Part shown: one piece after another, positions 15,010-23,678 of the stretch
How the letters are laid out: the number at the start of each line of letters is the position of its first letter
Numbering within the stretch: position 1 is the first letter of the stretch
Assembly: GCF_001434665.1 (NCBI RefSeq)
Contig: NZ_AZDG01000009.1
Location: forward strand, 1-64,000
Origin: Companilactobacillus tucceti DSM 20183
GTDB lineage: Bacteria > Bacillota > Bacilli > Lactobacillales > Lactobacillaceae
DNA: 64,000 bases
Direction of reading: 5' to 3'
The notes under the pieces: generated by a model
Told to the model about the DNA's origin: nothing
What the model saw: only the letters and a program-made list of their open reading frames with translations
Databases searched by the model: none
Position numbers and translations under genes: made by a program

Positions 15010-15807
15010 ATGCTCTATTTTTTGGGAATAGTTAGTATTGCAATTATAGAGTTTTTCTTAGTTAAGGATTCAAGACTGATATTTAGTCGTTGGCCTTGGC
15101 TATTTATGAGTTTAACAGGAATTTTTTTGATAATACTGGGAAGTGTACCAGAATGGAGTATGGTACCTATCTTTAGTAGTGTTGTTGGAATGCTATTTTT
15201 TATTAATTTAGTTTTTTTCATTGTAATGAGTGTTTATATAATTGAGGTATGGCTTTTTAAAGATTCTACTATTAAGGATGTAGATTATATTGTTGTTTTG
15301 GGAACGAGAATTATGAGTAGTAGAATTCCGCCCAATCTTAAAAGTAGGTTAGATAAAGCTATTGAAACGTATCGACGATTAAAGTGTCGTCCTAAAATTT
15401 TAGTAAGTGGTGGGTATAGTTCTGCTAGTCCTGAGTCAGAAGCTTCTATGATGCAGGAATATTTGATAAAAAATGGGATTGATCCATCCTATATATTGAC
15501 TGAGGATAGATCTTTGAATACGATGCAAAATTTGGAATTCTCATCAGTTGAGATTAGAGCAGATTGGAAGAATAATTATTTTCCACATGTTTTGATCGTG
15601 ACTAGTGAGTATCATGTACCTCGGGTAAACCGGTATTCTAAAGATTTAAATCTACGTCCACACTTCGTTTCTGCTAAAACTTTACAACTTTTCAAATATC
15701 CGGCCATGTTTAGAGAATTCACGGCAATTGTCTGGTATCATAGGTACACTCTTGTAACGACATTTGTAATGATGTTTGTTATTCTAGTTAGTACATTAGT
15801 AAGTTAG
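15010..15807 (+). CDS. YdcF/ElyC family membrane protein (DUF218)
   Basis: A 265-residue protein with three N-terminal membrane segments (about 1-20, 30-50, 57-82), a cytosolic or extracytosolic DUF218 domain (about 90-235), and a C-terminal membrane helix. Domain signatures are DYIVVLGTRIMSSRIPPNLK, ILVSGGYSSASPESEASMM, ILTEDRSLNTMQNL and VLIVTSEYHVPR, the standard order for YdcF/SanA/ElyC proteins. Members are linked to envelope carbon/lipid-II metabolism but most are uncharacterised. The ATG at 15010 follows GGAGGG; an upstream in-frame TTG coincides with that ribosome binding site. The gap to the lipoprotein gene is 15 bp and to the next gene 10 bp, indicating an operon. Confidence 0.8.
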   Translation: MLYFLGIVSIAIIEFFLVKDSRLIFSRWPWLFMSLTGIFLIILGSVPEWSMVPIFSSVVGMLFFINLVFFIVMSVYIIEVWLFKDSTIKDVDYIVVLGTRIMSSRIPPNLKSRLDKAIETYRRLKCRPKILVSGGYSSASPESEASMMQEYLIKNGIDPSYILTEDRSLNTMQNLEFSSVEIRADWKNNYFPHVLIVTSEYHVPRVNRYSKDLNLRPHFVSAKTLQLFKYPAMFREFTAIVWYHRYTLVTTFVMMFVILVSTLVS

Positions 15808-15817
15808 GGAGATTTTT

Positions 15818-16876
15818 ATGTTTTCATATGATAAGTTCGTTGCCAATTTAAGGCTGAGACGAGTAACTCTACTACTTGTGGTCATTTTAGTATTTTATCT
15901 TTTCCGCAGTATGATGAGTTTATTTCTTCTGACCTTTACTTTTACATTTTTGTCCGTTCAGTTTGTCAGGTTTGTGCAAAAAAAGATCAATGTTAAGCCA
16001 GTTTGGATCATTGTGCCGGTGTATTTGTTGATAATAGCCATGCTGGTGTTCGCAGTAACTAATTATGTTCCACAATTAGTTAGCCAAACTGTCAAGATGT
16101 TCTCATCTTTACAGACTTTTTATCAGAGTAAGGAGATGCGTTCTAATCCTTACTTGCAAGTAGTTTATGATTATCTACAACAGATCAACTTGGATAATCA
16201 AATTAAGGTTGCAGTAACACAATTAGTCAACTACATTACTAGTGTAGGTGCAGTTGGATTGAATATTCTTTTGTCATTCCTATTGAGTTTCTTCTATACT
16301 AGTCAAGTAGAGCAGATGAATGAATTTGGACGTCAGTTTTTAGATAGTAAATATGGTTGGTTATTCGACGACCTTCGTTACTATGGACAAAAATTCGTTA
16401 ATACATTTGGAGTTGTTATTGAAGCTCAATTGATGATTGCCATCGTTAATACAACTTTGACTACTATTACGTTGGTCATTATGGGGATGCCAGGAGTAAT
16501 TGCATTGGCAGTTATGGTATTTATCTTGTCACTTATTCCAGTTGCCGGAGTGATTATTTCCTTGATACCACTTAGTTTTGTAGCGTACTCAGTTGGTGGT
16601 ATTAAATATGTTCTTTATATAATCATTATGATTATTGTTATTCATATGATCGAAACATACTTCTTAAATCCACAGTTCATGTCTAGCATGACGCATCTGC
16701 CAATTTTCTTTACGTTTGTTGTCTTATTAGTTTCTGAAGAATTGATCGGTACATGGGGATTGATCATTGGTATTCCAATTTTCGTCTTCTTCCTAGATAT
16801 TTTGGGAGTACATTCAATTGGCGGAAATAAAAAAAGAAGTAAAATTAGACTAAAAAAATATCGTAAAACTAAATAG
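15818..16876 (+). CDS. AI-2E family transporter / PerM-like permease (UPF0118)
   Basis: A 352-residue polytopic membrane protein with about seven to eight hydrophobic helices, typical for the family (340-370 residues). Distinctive parts are the central amphipathic region (residues ~80-130) and the C-terminal motif run GTWGLIIGIPIFVFFLDILG. Family members export diverse small molecules or ions; the autoinducer-2 label comes from one member and should not be taken literally. The tail is very basic (KKRSKIRLKKYRKTK). The preceding YdcF-like gene ends 10 bp upstream, with AGGGAG before this ATG. The substrate cannot be told from sequence. Confidence 0.8.
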   Translation: MFSYDKFVANLRLRRVTLLLVVILVFYLFRSMMSLFLLTFTFTFLSVQFVRFVQKKINVKPVWIIVPVYLLIIAMLVFAVTNYVPQLVSQTVKMFSSLQTFYQSKEMRSNPYLQVVYDYLQQINLDNQIKVAVTQLVNYITSVGAVGLNILLSFLLSFFYTSQVEQMNEFGRQFLDSKYGWLFDDLRYYGQKFVNTFGVVIEAQLMIAIVNTTLTTITLVIMGMPGVIALAVMVFILSLIPVAGVIISLIPLSFVAYSVGGIKYVLYIIIMIIVIHMIETYFLNPQFMSSMTHLPIFFTFVVLLVSEELIGTWGLIIGIPIFVFFLDILGVHSIGGNKKRSKIRLKKYRKTK

Positions 16877-16933
16877 AATTTATTGTTTGGCGTATATTAT
16901 AATTAGGTTATTGAGTATAGAGGAGACGCGCAT

Positions 16934-18340
16934 ATGTCATTTTTTGATAGGAAGAAAAAAGATAGTCCAGATACAGGCAATAATTATGAACAAAATAATA
17001 TGGAGCCTTATCAAGGATCACAATTTCAGCCAGAATTTAACAATGATCCTCAACAATTTCAACAGGTTCAACCACAAGAACAACCTCAACAAGGCCCAAC
17101 ACAGCCTTACTCTCAAGGTCCTGAGATGCCAGGATACTATTATGAAGAACAACCTGTTCCTGAAGCAGAAAATGCTGACGATTGGCAATATACTGAACAA
17201 GATCTAGAAAATGTCTTGGAACAAACTGATTCTTTGAAGAGTAAACTGCGCCATGAATTACTTGCTGAAAGAAGTTATAGTAATCATATTTTGCGTAGTG
17301 CTGGTGTTGATGAAAACGACCTTCGTGAAAATGCGGCCGCTAAAATCAAGACAATCAATGATTCGTTACGTAAATGGTTTGATACCGACGAAATGGCTAA
17401 CGAAATTTTCTTAGATCCTAATCGTAATTATTTCATTTTTACGGATCACTTATCAGCTGATCCCGATCATCATGAATCTCAGATGTGGAAACAAATCAAT
17501 CAAACCTTATTAGAGAAGAATTTGATTGCTAATGCAATTTCTGTTTCTTATGATGATCATGCAAATGAGACGTGGATGGATTATCAAAATAATGATATGG
17601 CCAGCAATAATGCCTACTTATTAAATATGTATAATGATCTTCAAGATAGAAACAATAATATTCCAATCACACCAGCTGAAGTTCCTTTTGAAGAAGATTA
17701 TCACGTTGAACATTTAGATGATAATAAAGATAAAATAATCAATTCTAATAATGAATTGATCATGGAAGTTTCTCGTGACAATGATCAAAACTTGCAAGTT
17801 ATTCGTCATTATAAGAAGGGTAAGTTGCTAAGTCGTGATATTTTTGATGTTAATGGAGTGATTTCCGCAACTCAATTTTATGATCATCATGATCCTAATA
17901 AAGTTGTCCGCGAAAACTTCTATCGTCAAGATGGAACGTTGGTTATGATCAAGAGCTACACAGATGATGAACCTTTGATCCAATTGTTCACACCTGGAAA
18001 TGTTTTGATCAATACATTTGAATCTGATGACGAGTTAATTGTTTGGTGGTTAAAGCATCAGGCATTGCGTCAAGTTTCAGCTACAATTTTCGTGTCTATT
18101 GATTCTAAGTACTATAAAGAATTGCTAGATCTTAGAAAGGCTGGATTTGAGATAATTCCAGTCGTTATGACACAAGACCAAAATGCTAAATCAATTTCTG
18201 AATTATTGAATGGAACTGATAAGATTACTGCCGTATTTGCAGGTAGTGATAAAGTAAATGGCTACTTAAATAAGAATGCAAAAATTAAAATGGATATTTC
18301 GACATTAGCTGATGTTGAGACACCAGTTTATAAGCAATAA
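16934..18340 (+). CDS. Cytosolic protein with beta-meander domain resembling glycosyltransferase accessory regions
   Basis: A 468-residue soluble protein not recognised by name. Residues 1-80 are a Gln/Asn/Pro-rich disordered segment with repeated Q-P pairs. Residues ~80-250 are helical and acidic. Residues ~255-360 contain runs such as IRHYKKGKLLSRDIFDVNGV and FYRQDGTLVMIKSY that resemble the 'DUF1975' beta-meander found in the N-terminal part of GtfA/Gtf1-type glycosyltransferases. The C-terminal ~100 residues look Rossmann-like (VSATIFVSIDS, GFEIIPVVMTQ, KITAVFAGSDKV), which could be a degenerate transferase half. It has no signal peptide. GGAG precedes the ATG. It may have a role in surface protein or teichoic acid glycosylation, but this is speculative. 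Confidence 0.6.
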   Translation: MSFFDRKKKDSPDTGNNYEQNNMEPYQGSQFQPEFNNDPQQFQQVQPQEQPQQGPTQPYSQGPEMPGYYYEEQPVPEAENADDWQYTEQDLENVLEQTDSLKSKLRHELLAERSYSNHILRSAGVDENDLRENAAAKIKTINDSLRKWFDTDEMANEIFLDPNRNYFIFTDHLSADPDHHESQMWKQINQTLLEKNLIANAISVSYDDHANETWMDYQNNDMASNNAYLLNMYNDLQDRNNNIPITPAEVPFEEDYHVEHLDDNKDKIINSNNELIMEVSRDNDQNLQVIRHYKKGKLLSRDIFDVNGVISATQFYDHHDPNKVVRENFYRQDGTLVMIKSYTDDEPLIQLFTPGNVLINTFESDDELIVWWLKHQALRQVSATIFVSIDSKYYKELLDLRKAGFEIIPVVMTQDQNAKSISELLNGTDKITAVFAGSDKVNGYLNKNAKIKMDISTLADVETPVYKQ

Positions 18341-18362
18341 AACTGAAAACGTTTTTATAAGA

Positions 18363-18398
18363 AAGTTATGTTCCTTTTAAGGAACATAACTTTTTTTT
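18363..18398 (+). terminator. Intrinsic terminator
   Basis: AAGTTATGTTCCTT pairs perfectly with AAGGAACATAACTT and is followed by eight T. Confidence 0.85.
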
Positions 18399-18455
18399 GT
18401 TGTCTTTTTCGTGTAAAATGTGGAGTTGTATAAGAAATGAAAAGAGGATTTTTAA

Positions 18456-19145
18456 ATGTCAAAATTAGTTTTCATTCGTCACGGACAAAGTGAATGGAAT
18501 TTATCAAACCAATTTACTGGCTGGGTTGACGTTGACCTTAGTGAAGAAGGAGTTAAGCAAGCACAAAATGCTGGTAAACTTCTTAAAGAAGCTGGAATTG
18601 AATTCGACCAAGCATATACATCTGTATTGACACGTGCTATCAAGACATTGCACTACGCTCTTGAAGGCTGTGACCAACTATGGATCCCTGAAACAAAGAC
18701 ATGGAGACTTAACGAACGTCACTATGGTGCTTTGCAAGGATTAAACAAAAAAGAAACAGCTGAAAAATACGGTGATGAACAAGTTCATATCTGGAGACGT
18801 TCATATGATACTTTGCCACCATTATTGAAAGCTACAGACGAAGGTTCAGCAGCTAACGATCGTCGTTACGCAAACCTTGACCCAAGAATCGTTCCAGGTG
18901 GTGAAAACCTTAAAGTTACTTTGGAACGTGTAATTCCATTCTGGGAAGATGAAATCGCACCTAAATTGCTTGATGGCAAGAACGTAATCATCGCTGCACA
19001 CGGTAATTCACTACGTGCTTTGACAAAATACATTGAAAACATTAGTGATGCTGACATCATGGACGTTGAAATGGCTACTGGTGAACCAGTTGTTTATGAC
19101 TTGGATGATAAGTTACAAGTTGTAAGTAAGAAGAAGTTGAACTAA
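18456..19145 (+). CDS. gpmA: 2,3-bisphosphoglycerate-dependent phosphoglycerate mutase
   Basis: A 229-residue glycolytic enzyme that interconverts 3- and 2-phosphoglycerate in the cytosol. The phosphohistidine motif [12 protein letters not shown] is at residues 4-15 (His10 is the nucleophile site by family analogy), followed by [35 protein letters not shown] and the second catalytic histidine in [10 protein letters not shown]. Length is exactly typical for the dPGM class. Codon use is optimised, as expected for an abundant glycolytic enzyme. AAGAGG precedes the ATG. It stands alone with its own terminator. Confidence 0.97.
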   Translation: MSKLVFIRHGQSEWNLSNQFTGWVDVDLSEEGVKQAQNAGKLLKEAGIEFDQAYTSVLTRAIKTLHYALEGCDQLWIPETKTWRLNERHYGALQGLNKKETAEKYGDEQVHIWRRSYDTLPPLLKATDEGSAANDRRYANLDPRIVPGGENLKVTLERVIPFWEDEIAPKLLDGKNVIIAAHGNSLRALTKYIENISDADIMDVEMATGEPVVYDLDDKLQVVSKKKLN

Positions 19146-19148
19146 TAA

Positions 19149-19181
19149 GTAATTCTTAACGGCTATGCCGTTTAGAATTAC
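19149..19181. repeat. Hairpin repeat, left copy flanking the RibD-C gene
   Basis: GTAATTCTTAACGGC pairs with GCCGTTTAGAATTAC (one mismatch) around TAT, directly after the gpmA stop codon. A perfect version lies at 20080-20112. The 16-base word AATAAGTAATTCTTAA at 19144-19159 recurs at 20021-20036. Confidence 0.7.
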
Positions 19182-19185
19182 TAAA

Positions 19186-19222
19186 AATACGACCGCACAT
19201 TGTGTGTTGGTCGTATTTTTTT
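19186..19222 (+). terminator. Terminator after gpmA
   Basis: AATACGACC pairs with GGTCGTATT, with a loop holding CACATTGTGTG, followed by a T run. A terminator with a similar loop word (CACAGTGTGTG) lies at 20175-20210. Confidence 0.75.
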
Positions 19223-19310
19223 GTCCCATTAAATAATCCTAAATAAATTTGACTTCAAGTCGACTTTAAGTATTACACTGTCCGTAATATAAATTAAGGA
19301 GACCTATTTT

Positions 19311-20036
19311 ATGCAAAGACCTACTATTTTTTGCCATATGACAATGTCCTTAAATGGGAAAATTGTCGGAAAATATCATCAAGCCAAAAATGCTGGCGAT
19401 GCAGGTGAACTATTTTATCATGCAGCGTTTGAACCAGGTGGAGCTTTTGACCCCAATGAAGGTTGGTTATCAGGACGAAAAACTACTGATGATAATTTTA
19501 CTTTCTATAAACAGCCTGACTTGGATAAAACAGCAGCACGTGTTCCGGATGGTGATTTTATTGTGCCCAATACTCATCCAAAATATTATTTTTCAATTGA
19601 TCCGCATGGTCGTTTGGGCTGGGAAAGTAATCAACTTCACTATAATGACACCACAGCAACTGTTGTTGAGGTGTTGACTAATCAAGCCAGTAACGCCTAC
19701 AAAGCATTCTTACGTCAGAAACAGATATCTTATGTGATTGCAGGGGACAAGATTCTTGATGCACCTTTAGCAATTTCTAAATTAACAAAAGCCTTTAATT
19801 TGCACCGCATTATGTTAGGTGGTGGCGGAGTCCTCAATTGGTCATTTATCAAACAAGGTTTATGTGATGAAGTCAGCATTGTCTTGATTCCTGGTGTTGA
19901 TGGCGATAGTCAAACTCCAGCGTTATTCCAACCATTACCAACTGATGATCCGGATAAACTCGTAAACTTCACTCTAAAATCAGCTACCCCAGTTGGCGAT
20001 ACTGTATGGTTACGATATTCAATAAGTAATTCTTAA
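19311..20036 (+). CDS. RibD C-terminal domain (dihydrofolate-reductase-like) reductase
   Basis: A 241-residue NADPH-dependent reductase-fold protein of the RibD_C family. The signature N-terminus is PTIFCHMTMSLNGKIVGKYH, and later IMLGGGGVLNWSFIKQGLCDEVSIVLIPGV gives the characteristic GGG..L cofactor loop and 'DE.....P' strand (about residues 165-200). The deaminase half of RibD is absent, so this is one of the stand-alone reductases whose substrate is often unknown. The last codons (SNS-stop) are made from the 16-base direct repeat that also follows gpmA, and hairpins flank the gene, suggesting recombination or insertion at this site. GGAG precedes the ATG. Confidence 0.82.
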   Translation: MQRPTIFCHMTMSLNGKIVGKYHQAKNAGDAGELFYHAAFEPGGAFDPNEGWLSGRKTTDDNFTFYKQPDLDKTAARVPDGDFIVPNTHPKYYFSIDPHGRLGWESNQLHYNDTTATVVEVLTNQASNAYKAFLRQKQISYVIAGDKILDAPLAISKLTKAFNLHRIMLGGGGVLNWSFIKQGLCDEVSIVLIPGVDGDSQTPALFQPLPTDDPDKLVNFTLKSATPVGDTVWLRYSISNS

Positions 20037-20112
20037 TAGCATGTCAAAGGAATGCCGTCGCCTTGAGGCGACCCCATAAGTAATTCTAAACGGCGTAGCC
20101 GTTTAGAATTAC
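20021..20112. repeat. Direct repeat and hairpin, right copy flanking the RibD-C gene
   Basis: AATAAGTAATTCTTAA (20021-20036) duplicates 19144-19159. About 45 bp later GTAATTCTAAACGGC pairs perfectly over 15 bp with GCCGTTTAGAATTAC (20098-20112) around GTA. A small GTCGCCTTGAGGCGAC hairpin lies between. The hairpin at the far right lacks a T tract. Confidence 0.7.
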
Positions 20113-20174
20113 TAATTGTATGAAATTTATAAAAAGTCTATAATTATAAACATAATATGATGTTTAACTTGATA

Positions 20175-20210
20175 AATAAGACGTTGCACAGTGTGTGAGT
20201 CTTATTTTTT
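20175..20210 (+). terminator. Intrinsic terminator
   Basis: AATAAGAC pairs with GTCTTATT, with a 16-base loop, followed by TTTT. It ends immediately before the MFS transporter gene. Confidence 0.6.
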
Positions 20211-20240
20211 GTTGGGATGTTAATAGGAAGAAGTAGGGGT

Positions 20241-21722
20241 ATGAGTAGAAATCGTAAAATTTTAGTTACGTTTGCGTTAGTTCTATCTAATATGATGGCG
20301 GGGTTAGATGCAACTATCATCAATACCGCGTTACCAGCTATTATTAGTGATTTGCATGGTATTCAGTATATGGGCTGGATCGTTGCTATTTTTCTTTTGG
20401 GGATGGCTGTTTCCACTCCGTTGTGGAGTAAATTTGGAGAAAAAAAGGGGAATAAGGTTGCTTATATTACAGCAACAATCGTTTTCATGTTGGGAGCGTT
20501 GTTCCAAGGATTAGCACCTAACATTATTTGGTTTATTACGGCCAGAAGTGTCATGGGAATTGGTGCTGGCGGTATGAATACCATTCCGTTTATTATTTAT
20601 TCACAACTTTTCAAAAATATTAAACGTCGGTCGCAAGTTATCGGTATTGCCTCTGCAGGTTTTAGCGGAACTTCGATCGTAGGGCCTTTGATTGGTGGCT
20701 GGATCGTTGATACTTTCAGTTGGCATTGGGTGTTCTATATTAATTTGCCATTGGCTTTATTATCGATTATGATTGTTGCTCTATTCTTTAATTTGAAAGA
20801 AAAACTAAATCAAGAAAAAGTCGATTATTACGGTGCTGTCTTGATGGTTTTAGGATTAACATCGGTTTTAATTGGTATTCAGTTATTAGGTGTATCGTCT
20901 ATTTTTATCACGATTGGATTTATCGTCCTAGGTGCTGGATTAATTTATTGGATGTCACGAGTTGAGGCTAAAGTTGATGATCCTATAGTTCCTAATCGTT
21001 TGTTCAAAAATGAAAAATTGGTTATTGATTTGATTTTATTTGCTTTGTTATGGGGATCATTCGTGGCCTTTAACATTTATATTCCAATGTGGGCTCAAGG
21101 TATTATGGGCTTGAGTGCTTTGATTGGTGGAATGACTCAAATTCCAGGTGCGATTGCCAACTTTATTGGTTCTGAATGGGAGCCATTTATGCAACGAAAA
21201 TTGAGTCGCTATTCCATTGTTGCGATTGGTACGGCTGCATTTTTGATTTCCTTTGCTGGATTATATTTAGCCAATCAGCATGCCAGTTATACTTTCTTGT
21301 TAGTAATGGGAGTTTTTGAAGGATTTGGTGTCGGAGTTTGTTTTAATGCTTTATTGATTGCAGTTCAATTTGATGTAGAGCCAAGGGATGTCCCAATTTC
21401 AACTTCGTTTGCCTACCTAGTACGAATTTTGAGCCAAACATTTATGTCTTCAATTTATGGTGTAATTTTAAATTTGGCCTTGATCAAAGGTGTTCGTGAG
21501 AGTCATGGTCATATTACGATTTCAATGTTGAATAAATTGAGTAATGCGGCGGTAGCTAAGGAATTGCCAAAAGCTTATGTACCGCAGATGAAACGAATTT
21601 TCTTTTCGGGAATTCATAATATTATGTTGACGGCTTTGATTCTGATTATTGCTGTTATTTTGATTTTAGGTTACTTGTTTAGACGTGAAGCAGTTAAGAA
21701 ACGTGATTTAACGACAAATTAG
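20241..21722 (+). CDS. MFS multidrug exporter, DHA2 (EmrB/QacA) type
   Basis: A 493-residue inner-membrane proton-driven exporter with the 14 hydrophobic segments of the DHA2 group. Motif D1-like LDATIINTALPAII occurs at the first helix (about 23-36), motif A as FGEKKGNK, and motif C as SGTSIVGPLIGGWIVDTFSW. These proteins export lipophilic cations, bile salts or antibiotics. The ATG at 20241 is preferred over 20217 because AGGAAG lies 10 bases upstream. No adjacent regulator is present, and the substrate is unknown. Confidence 0.88.
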   Translation: MSRNRKILVTFALVLSNMMAGLDATIINTALPAIISDLHGIQYMGWIVAIFLLGMAVSTPLWSKFGEKKGNKVAYITATIVFMLGALFQGLAPNIIWFITARSVMGIGAGGMNTIPFIIYSQLFKNIKRRSQVIGIASAGFSGTSIVGPLIGGWIVDTFSWHWVFYINLPLALLSIMIVALFFNLKEKLNQEKVDYYGAVLMVLGLTSVLIGIQLLGVSSIFITIGFIVLGAGLIYWMSRVEAKVDDPIVPNRLFKNEKLVIDLILFALLWGSFVAFNIYIPMWAQGIMGLSALIGGMTQIPGAIANFIGSEWEPFMQRKLSRYSIVAIGTAAFLISFAGLYLANQHASYTFLLVMGVFEGFGVGVCFNALLIAVQFDVEPRDVPISTSFAYLVRILSQTFMSSIYGVILNLALIKGVRESHGHITISMLNKLSNAAVAKELPKAYVPQMKRIFFSGIHNIMLTALILIIAVILILGYLFRREAVKKRDLTTN

Positions 21723-21724
21723 AG

Positions 21725-21766
21725 GATAGATTCATTTGTTTTAAATGAATCTATTCTTTTTTTACT
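21725..21766 (+). terminator. Terminator after the MFS exporter
   Basis: GATAGATTCATTT pairs with AAATGAATCTATT and is followed by a T run. Confidence 0.8.
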
Positions 21767-21877
21767 TTAAAAAAATAATTTACGCATTTAATGCTAATTA
21801 TAGTAATTAAATGTTTACTTTTTACGAATTTGCATAATAATCAATATTAGTTAGTTTAATTAAAATGGGGTGTTCAT

Positions 21878-23482
21878 ATGGGACTACTTGTTTCTACAGT
21901 AGTATTGATTGTTGGCGCTATGTTTAGCATTGTCGCTAATCGTCGTTGGTTACCAAGATTGTCCATAAACTACGTTAGTATGCTTATCGGCGCAGGGATA
22001 GCAATTATCCCTTTCTTAAACGGATTAATTGAAAGATTTGATTCAGAAATATTTATCGGTTTAATTGTTGCTCCACTATTGTATTTTGAAGGTCAGAATA
22101 CTCGGTTAAATTTAGTTGGGAAACATGTTGGCGAAATTATCAGTTTAACTGTGGGGATGGTCACTTTATGTGCTGTTTTTGCAGGGGTTGGTGGTCATTT
22201 ATTAACCGGAGTAGGATTGCCATTAGCGTTTATTTTGGCAGCAATTAGTACACCAACTGATGCAACTGCCACTGAATCTGTGACAATGGGATTAATTTTA
22301 CCTCACCGTGAGAAAATTAGTTTAAAACTGGAATCATTATTTAATGATGCTTCAGGTATCATCTTACTTAATATGGCTATCTTGTGGTATGTCAACGGAT
22401 ATATTAACTATCCACAAACGCTTTGGAATTTTGTTTATTCTGCAGGTGGCGGAATTGTTTTTGGTGGTGTAGTTAGTGTTCTGATTGTTTATATTCGCCA
22501 GTTGATGCTTCGTTCCAAATTGAATTTCATTAATAATACTTATAATAATGGAACTCCACTTAAGGTGGTTTATCTTATGACACCGTTTATCCTATATTTT
22601 GGTGCTGAAAAAGTAGGCGTTTCAGGTATTATTGCAGTTGTATTTGCTGGATTAGTACATAACGCTGAAGGAGACCGCAGTACATTAGCTAATCCACAAT
22701 TAGCTAGTGATATTGGTCAATTAGTCGGATTGTTGAGTGATATTTTAAATAGTATTGTATTTATTATTTTGGGTATTATGTTGGTTCGTATAACTATGGA
22801 TAGGTCTGTAAATTACAATGGTTCGTTGTTGTGGATCACCATGGGAGTTATTCTCTATTTGGCAAATTTATTGATTCGATATGTATACGTCCGATTGTTC
22901 CATAAAGTATCTAATCGAGAGTCTTGGATCTTTGCTTTAGGTGGAATTCATGGAGCTGTAACATTTGCTTTAGCTTTTACAGTTGCCGAAACACAAGTTA
23001 AAACTGCTGATTTTAATCTAGTATTAATGTCGGAAAGTTTATTGATTATTTTGAGTTTGTTAGTTCCGACAATTCTTTTCCGATTTTTATTGCCAAGAGT
23101 TAAAGTTGATGCTGATGCAAACGCTAAAATGGCAATAATTCGACAAAAAATGATTGATACCGGAATTGAGGAATTGTGGTCAATGCCAATATCGCAAGAA
23201 TTTAAGGAAGCTATAACTTTTGATTTAAGATCGCAAAATGGTCACACAACTGTTCGACAATTTTTCATGGAATGGAAGAGAATTGTTAAGCATGATGAAT
23301 ATACGCCTGAGCAGGTACATGAACTTATGTCCATTTATCGTCAAGTATTTCAGACGGAACGAGATTATCTTTTAAAACGATATGAAGTTCATCATGAGAT
23401 CAATGAAGACCTGTTTAATGTTCTTTATCGTGAAATTACGATGGCTGAAATTGTTGTTCTGAGATATGGTGTGGATAGATAA
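21878..23482 (+). CDS. CPA1-family Na+/H+ antiporter
   Basis: A 534-residue membrane protein of the monovalent cation:proton antiporter-1 family. About 12 helices occupy residues 1-405. The ion-binding helix contains STPTDATATESV and the core helix LFNDASGIILLN carries the conserved Asn-Asp pair. GGIHGAVTFALAFTV is the conserved helix 10-like segment. A C-terminal hydrophilic tail (about 410-534) is helical and charged, as is usual for regulation by pH. The protein exchanges sodium (or potassium) for protons for pH and salt homeostasis. The gene is preceded by an AT-rich gap and GGGG before the ATG, with its own terminator. Confidence 0.9.
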   Translation: MGLLVSTVVLIVGAMFSIVANRRWLPRLSINYVSMLIGAGIAIIPFLNGLIERFDSEIFIGLIVAPLLYFEGQNTRLNLVGKHVGEIISLTVGMVTLCAVFAGVGGHLLTGVGLPLAFILAAISTPTDATATESVTMGLILPHREKISLKLESLFNDASGIILLNMAILWYVNGYINYPQTLWNFVYSAGGGIVFGGVVSVLIVYIRQLMLRSKLNFINNTYNNGTPLKVVYLMTPFILYFGAEKVGVSGIIAVVFAGLVHNAEGDRSTLANPQLASDIGQLVGLLSDILNSIVFIILGIMLVRITMDRSVNYNGSLLWITMGVILYLANLLIRYVYVRLFHKVSNRESWIFALGGIHGAVTFALAFTVAETQVKTADFNLVLMSESLLIILSLLVPTILFRFLLPRVKVDADANAKMAIIRQKMIDTGIEELWSMPISQEFKEAITFDLRSQNGHTTVRQFFMEWKRIVKHDEYTPEQVHELMSIYRQVFQTERDYLLKRYEVHHEINEDLFNVLYREITMAEIVVLRYGVDR

Positions 23483-23492
23483 AATTTATTAG

Positions 23493-23536
23493 ATAGAGAC
23501 TGTGGCTTGTGTCACGGTCTCTATTTGCTTTTTTTA
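23493..23536 (+). terminator. Terminator after the antiporter gene
   Basis: ATAGAGACTGTG pairs with CACGGTCTCTAT and a T run follows shortly. Confidence 0.75.
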
Positions 23537-23587
23537 AACTTTTTTTCCTTTTGTTTACACAAATTTTATTTTCACGGTAAAACTCTT

Positions 23588-23641
23588 TTGCACTTTAAAC
23601 AGCTGTGCTTTACAATAAAGTTGTGATTGAGAGCGCTTTCA
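23588..23641 (+). promoter_or_regulatory. ppsA promoter with a cre (CcpA) site
   Basis: TTGCAC and TACAAT (23611-23616) are spaced 17 bases apart. Directly downstream TGAGAGCGCTTTCA (23628-23641) matches the catabolite-responsive element consensus with a perfect GAGCGCTT-type core and outer TTGTGA/TCACAA symmetry. A cre just after the start point implies CcpA repression by road-block when glucose is present. Confidence 0.85.
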
Positions 23642-23678
23642 CAATCTATTTTTGTTTCACTCAAAAGGAGGTAATTTC

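Noticed and set aside
16887-17207. Gln/Asn-rich reading frame overlapping the start of the 468-residue protein
   Set aside because: It is a shifted-frame shadow of the CAA-rich 5' end of the real gene, which has the ribosome binding site.
18345-18358. cre-like TGAAAACGTTTTTA upstream of gpmA
   Set aside because: It has a mismatch in a key position, no promoter next to it, and a strong terminator lies between it and gpmA.
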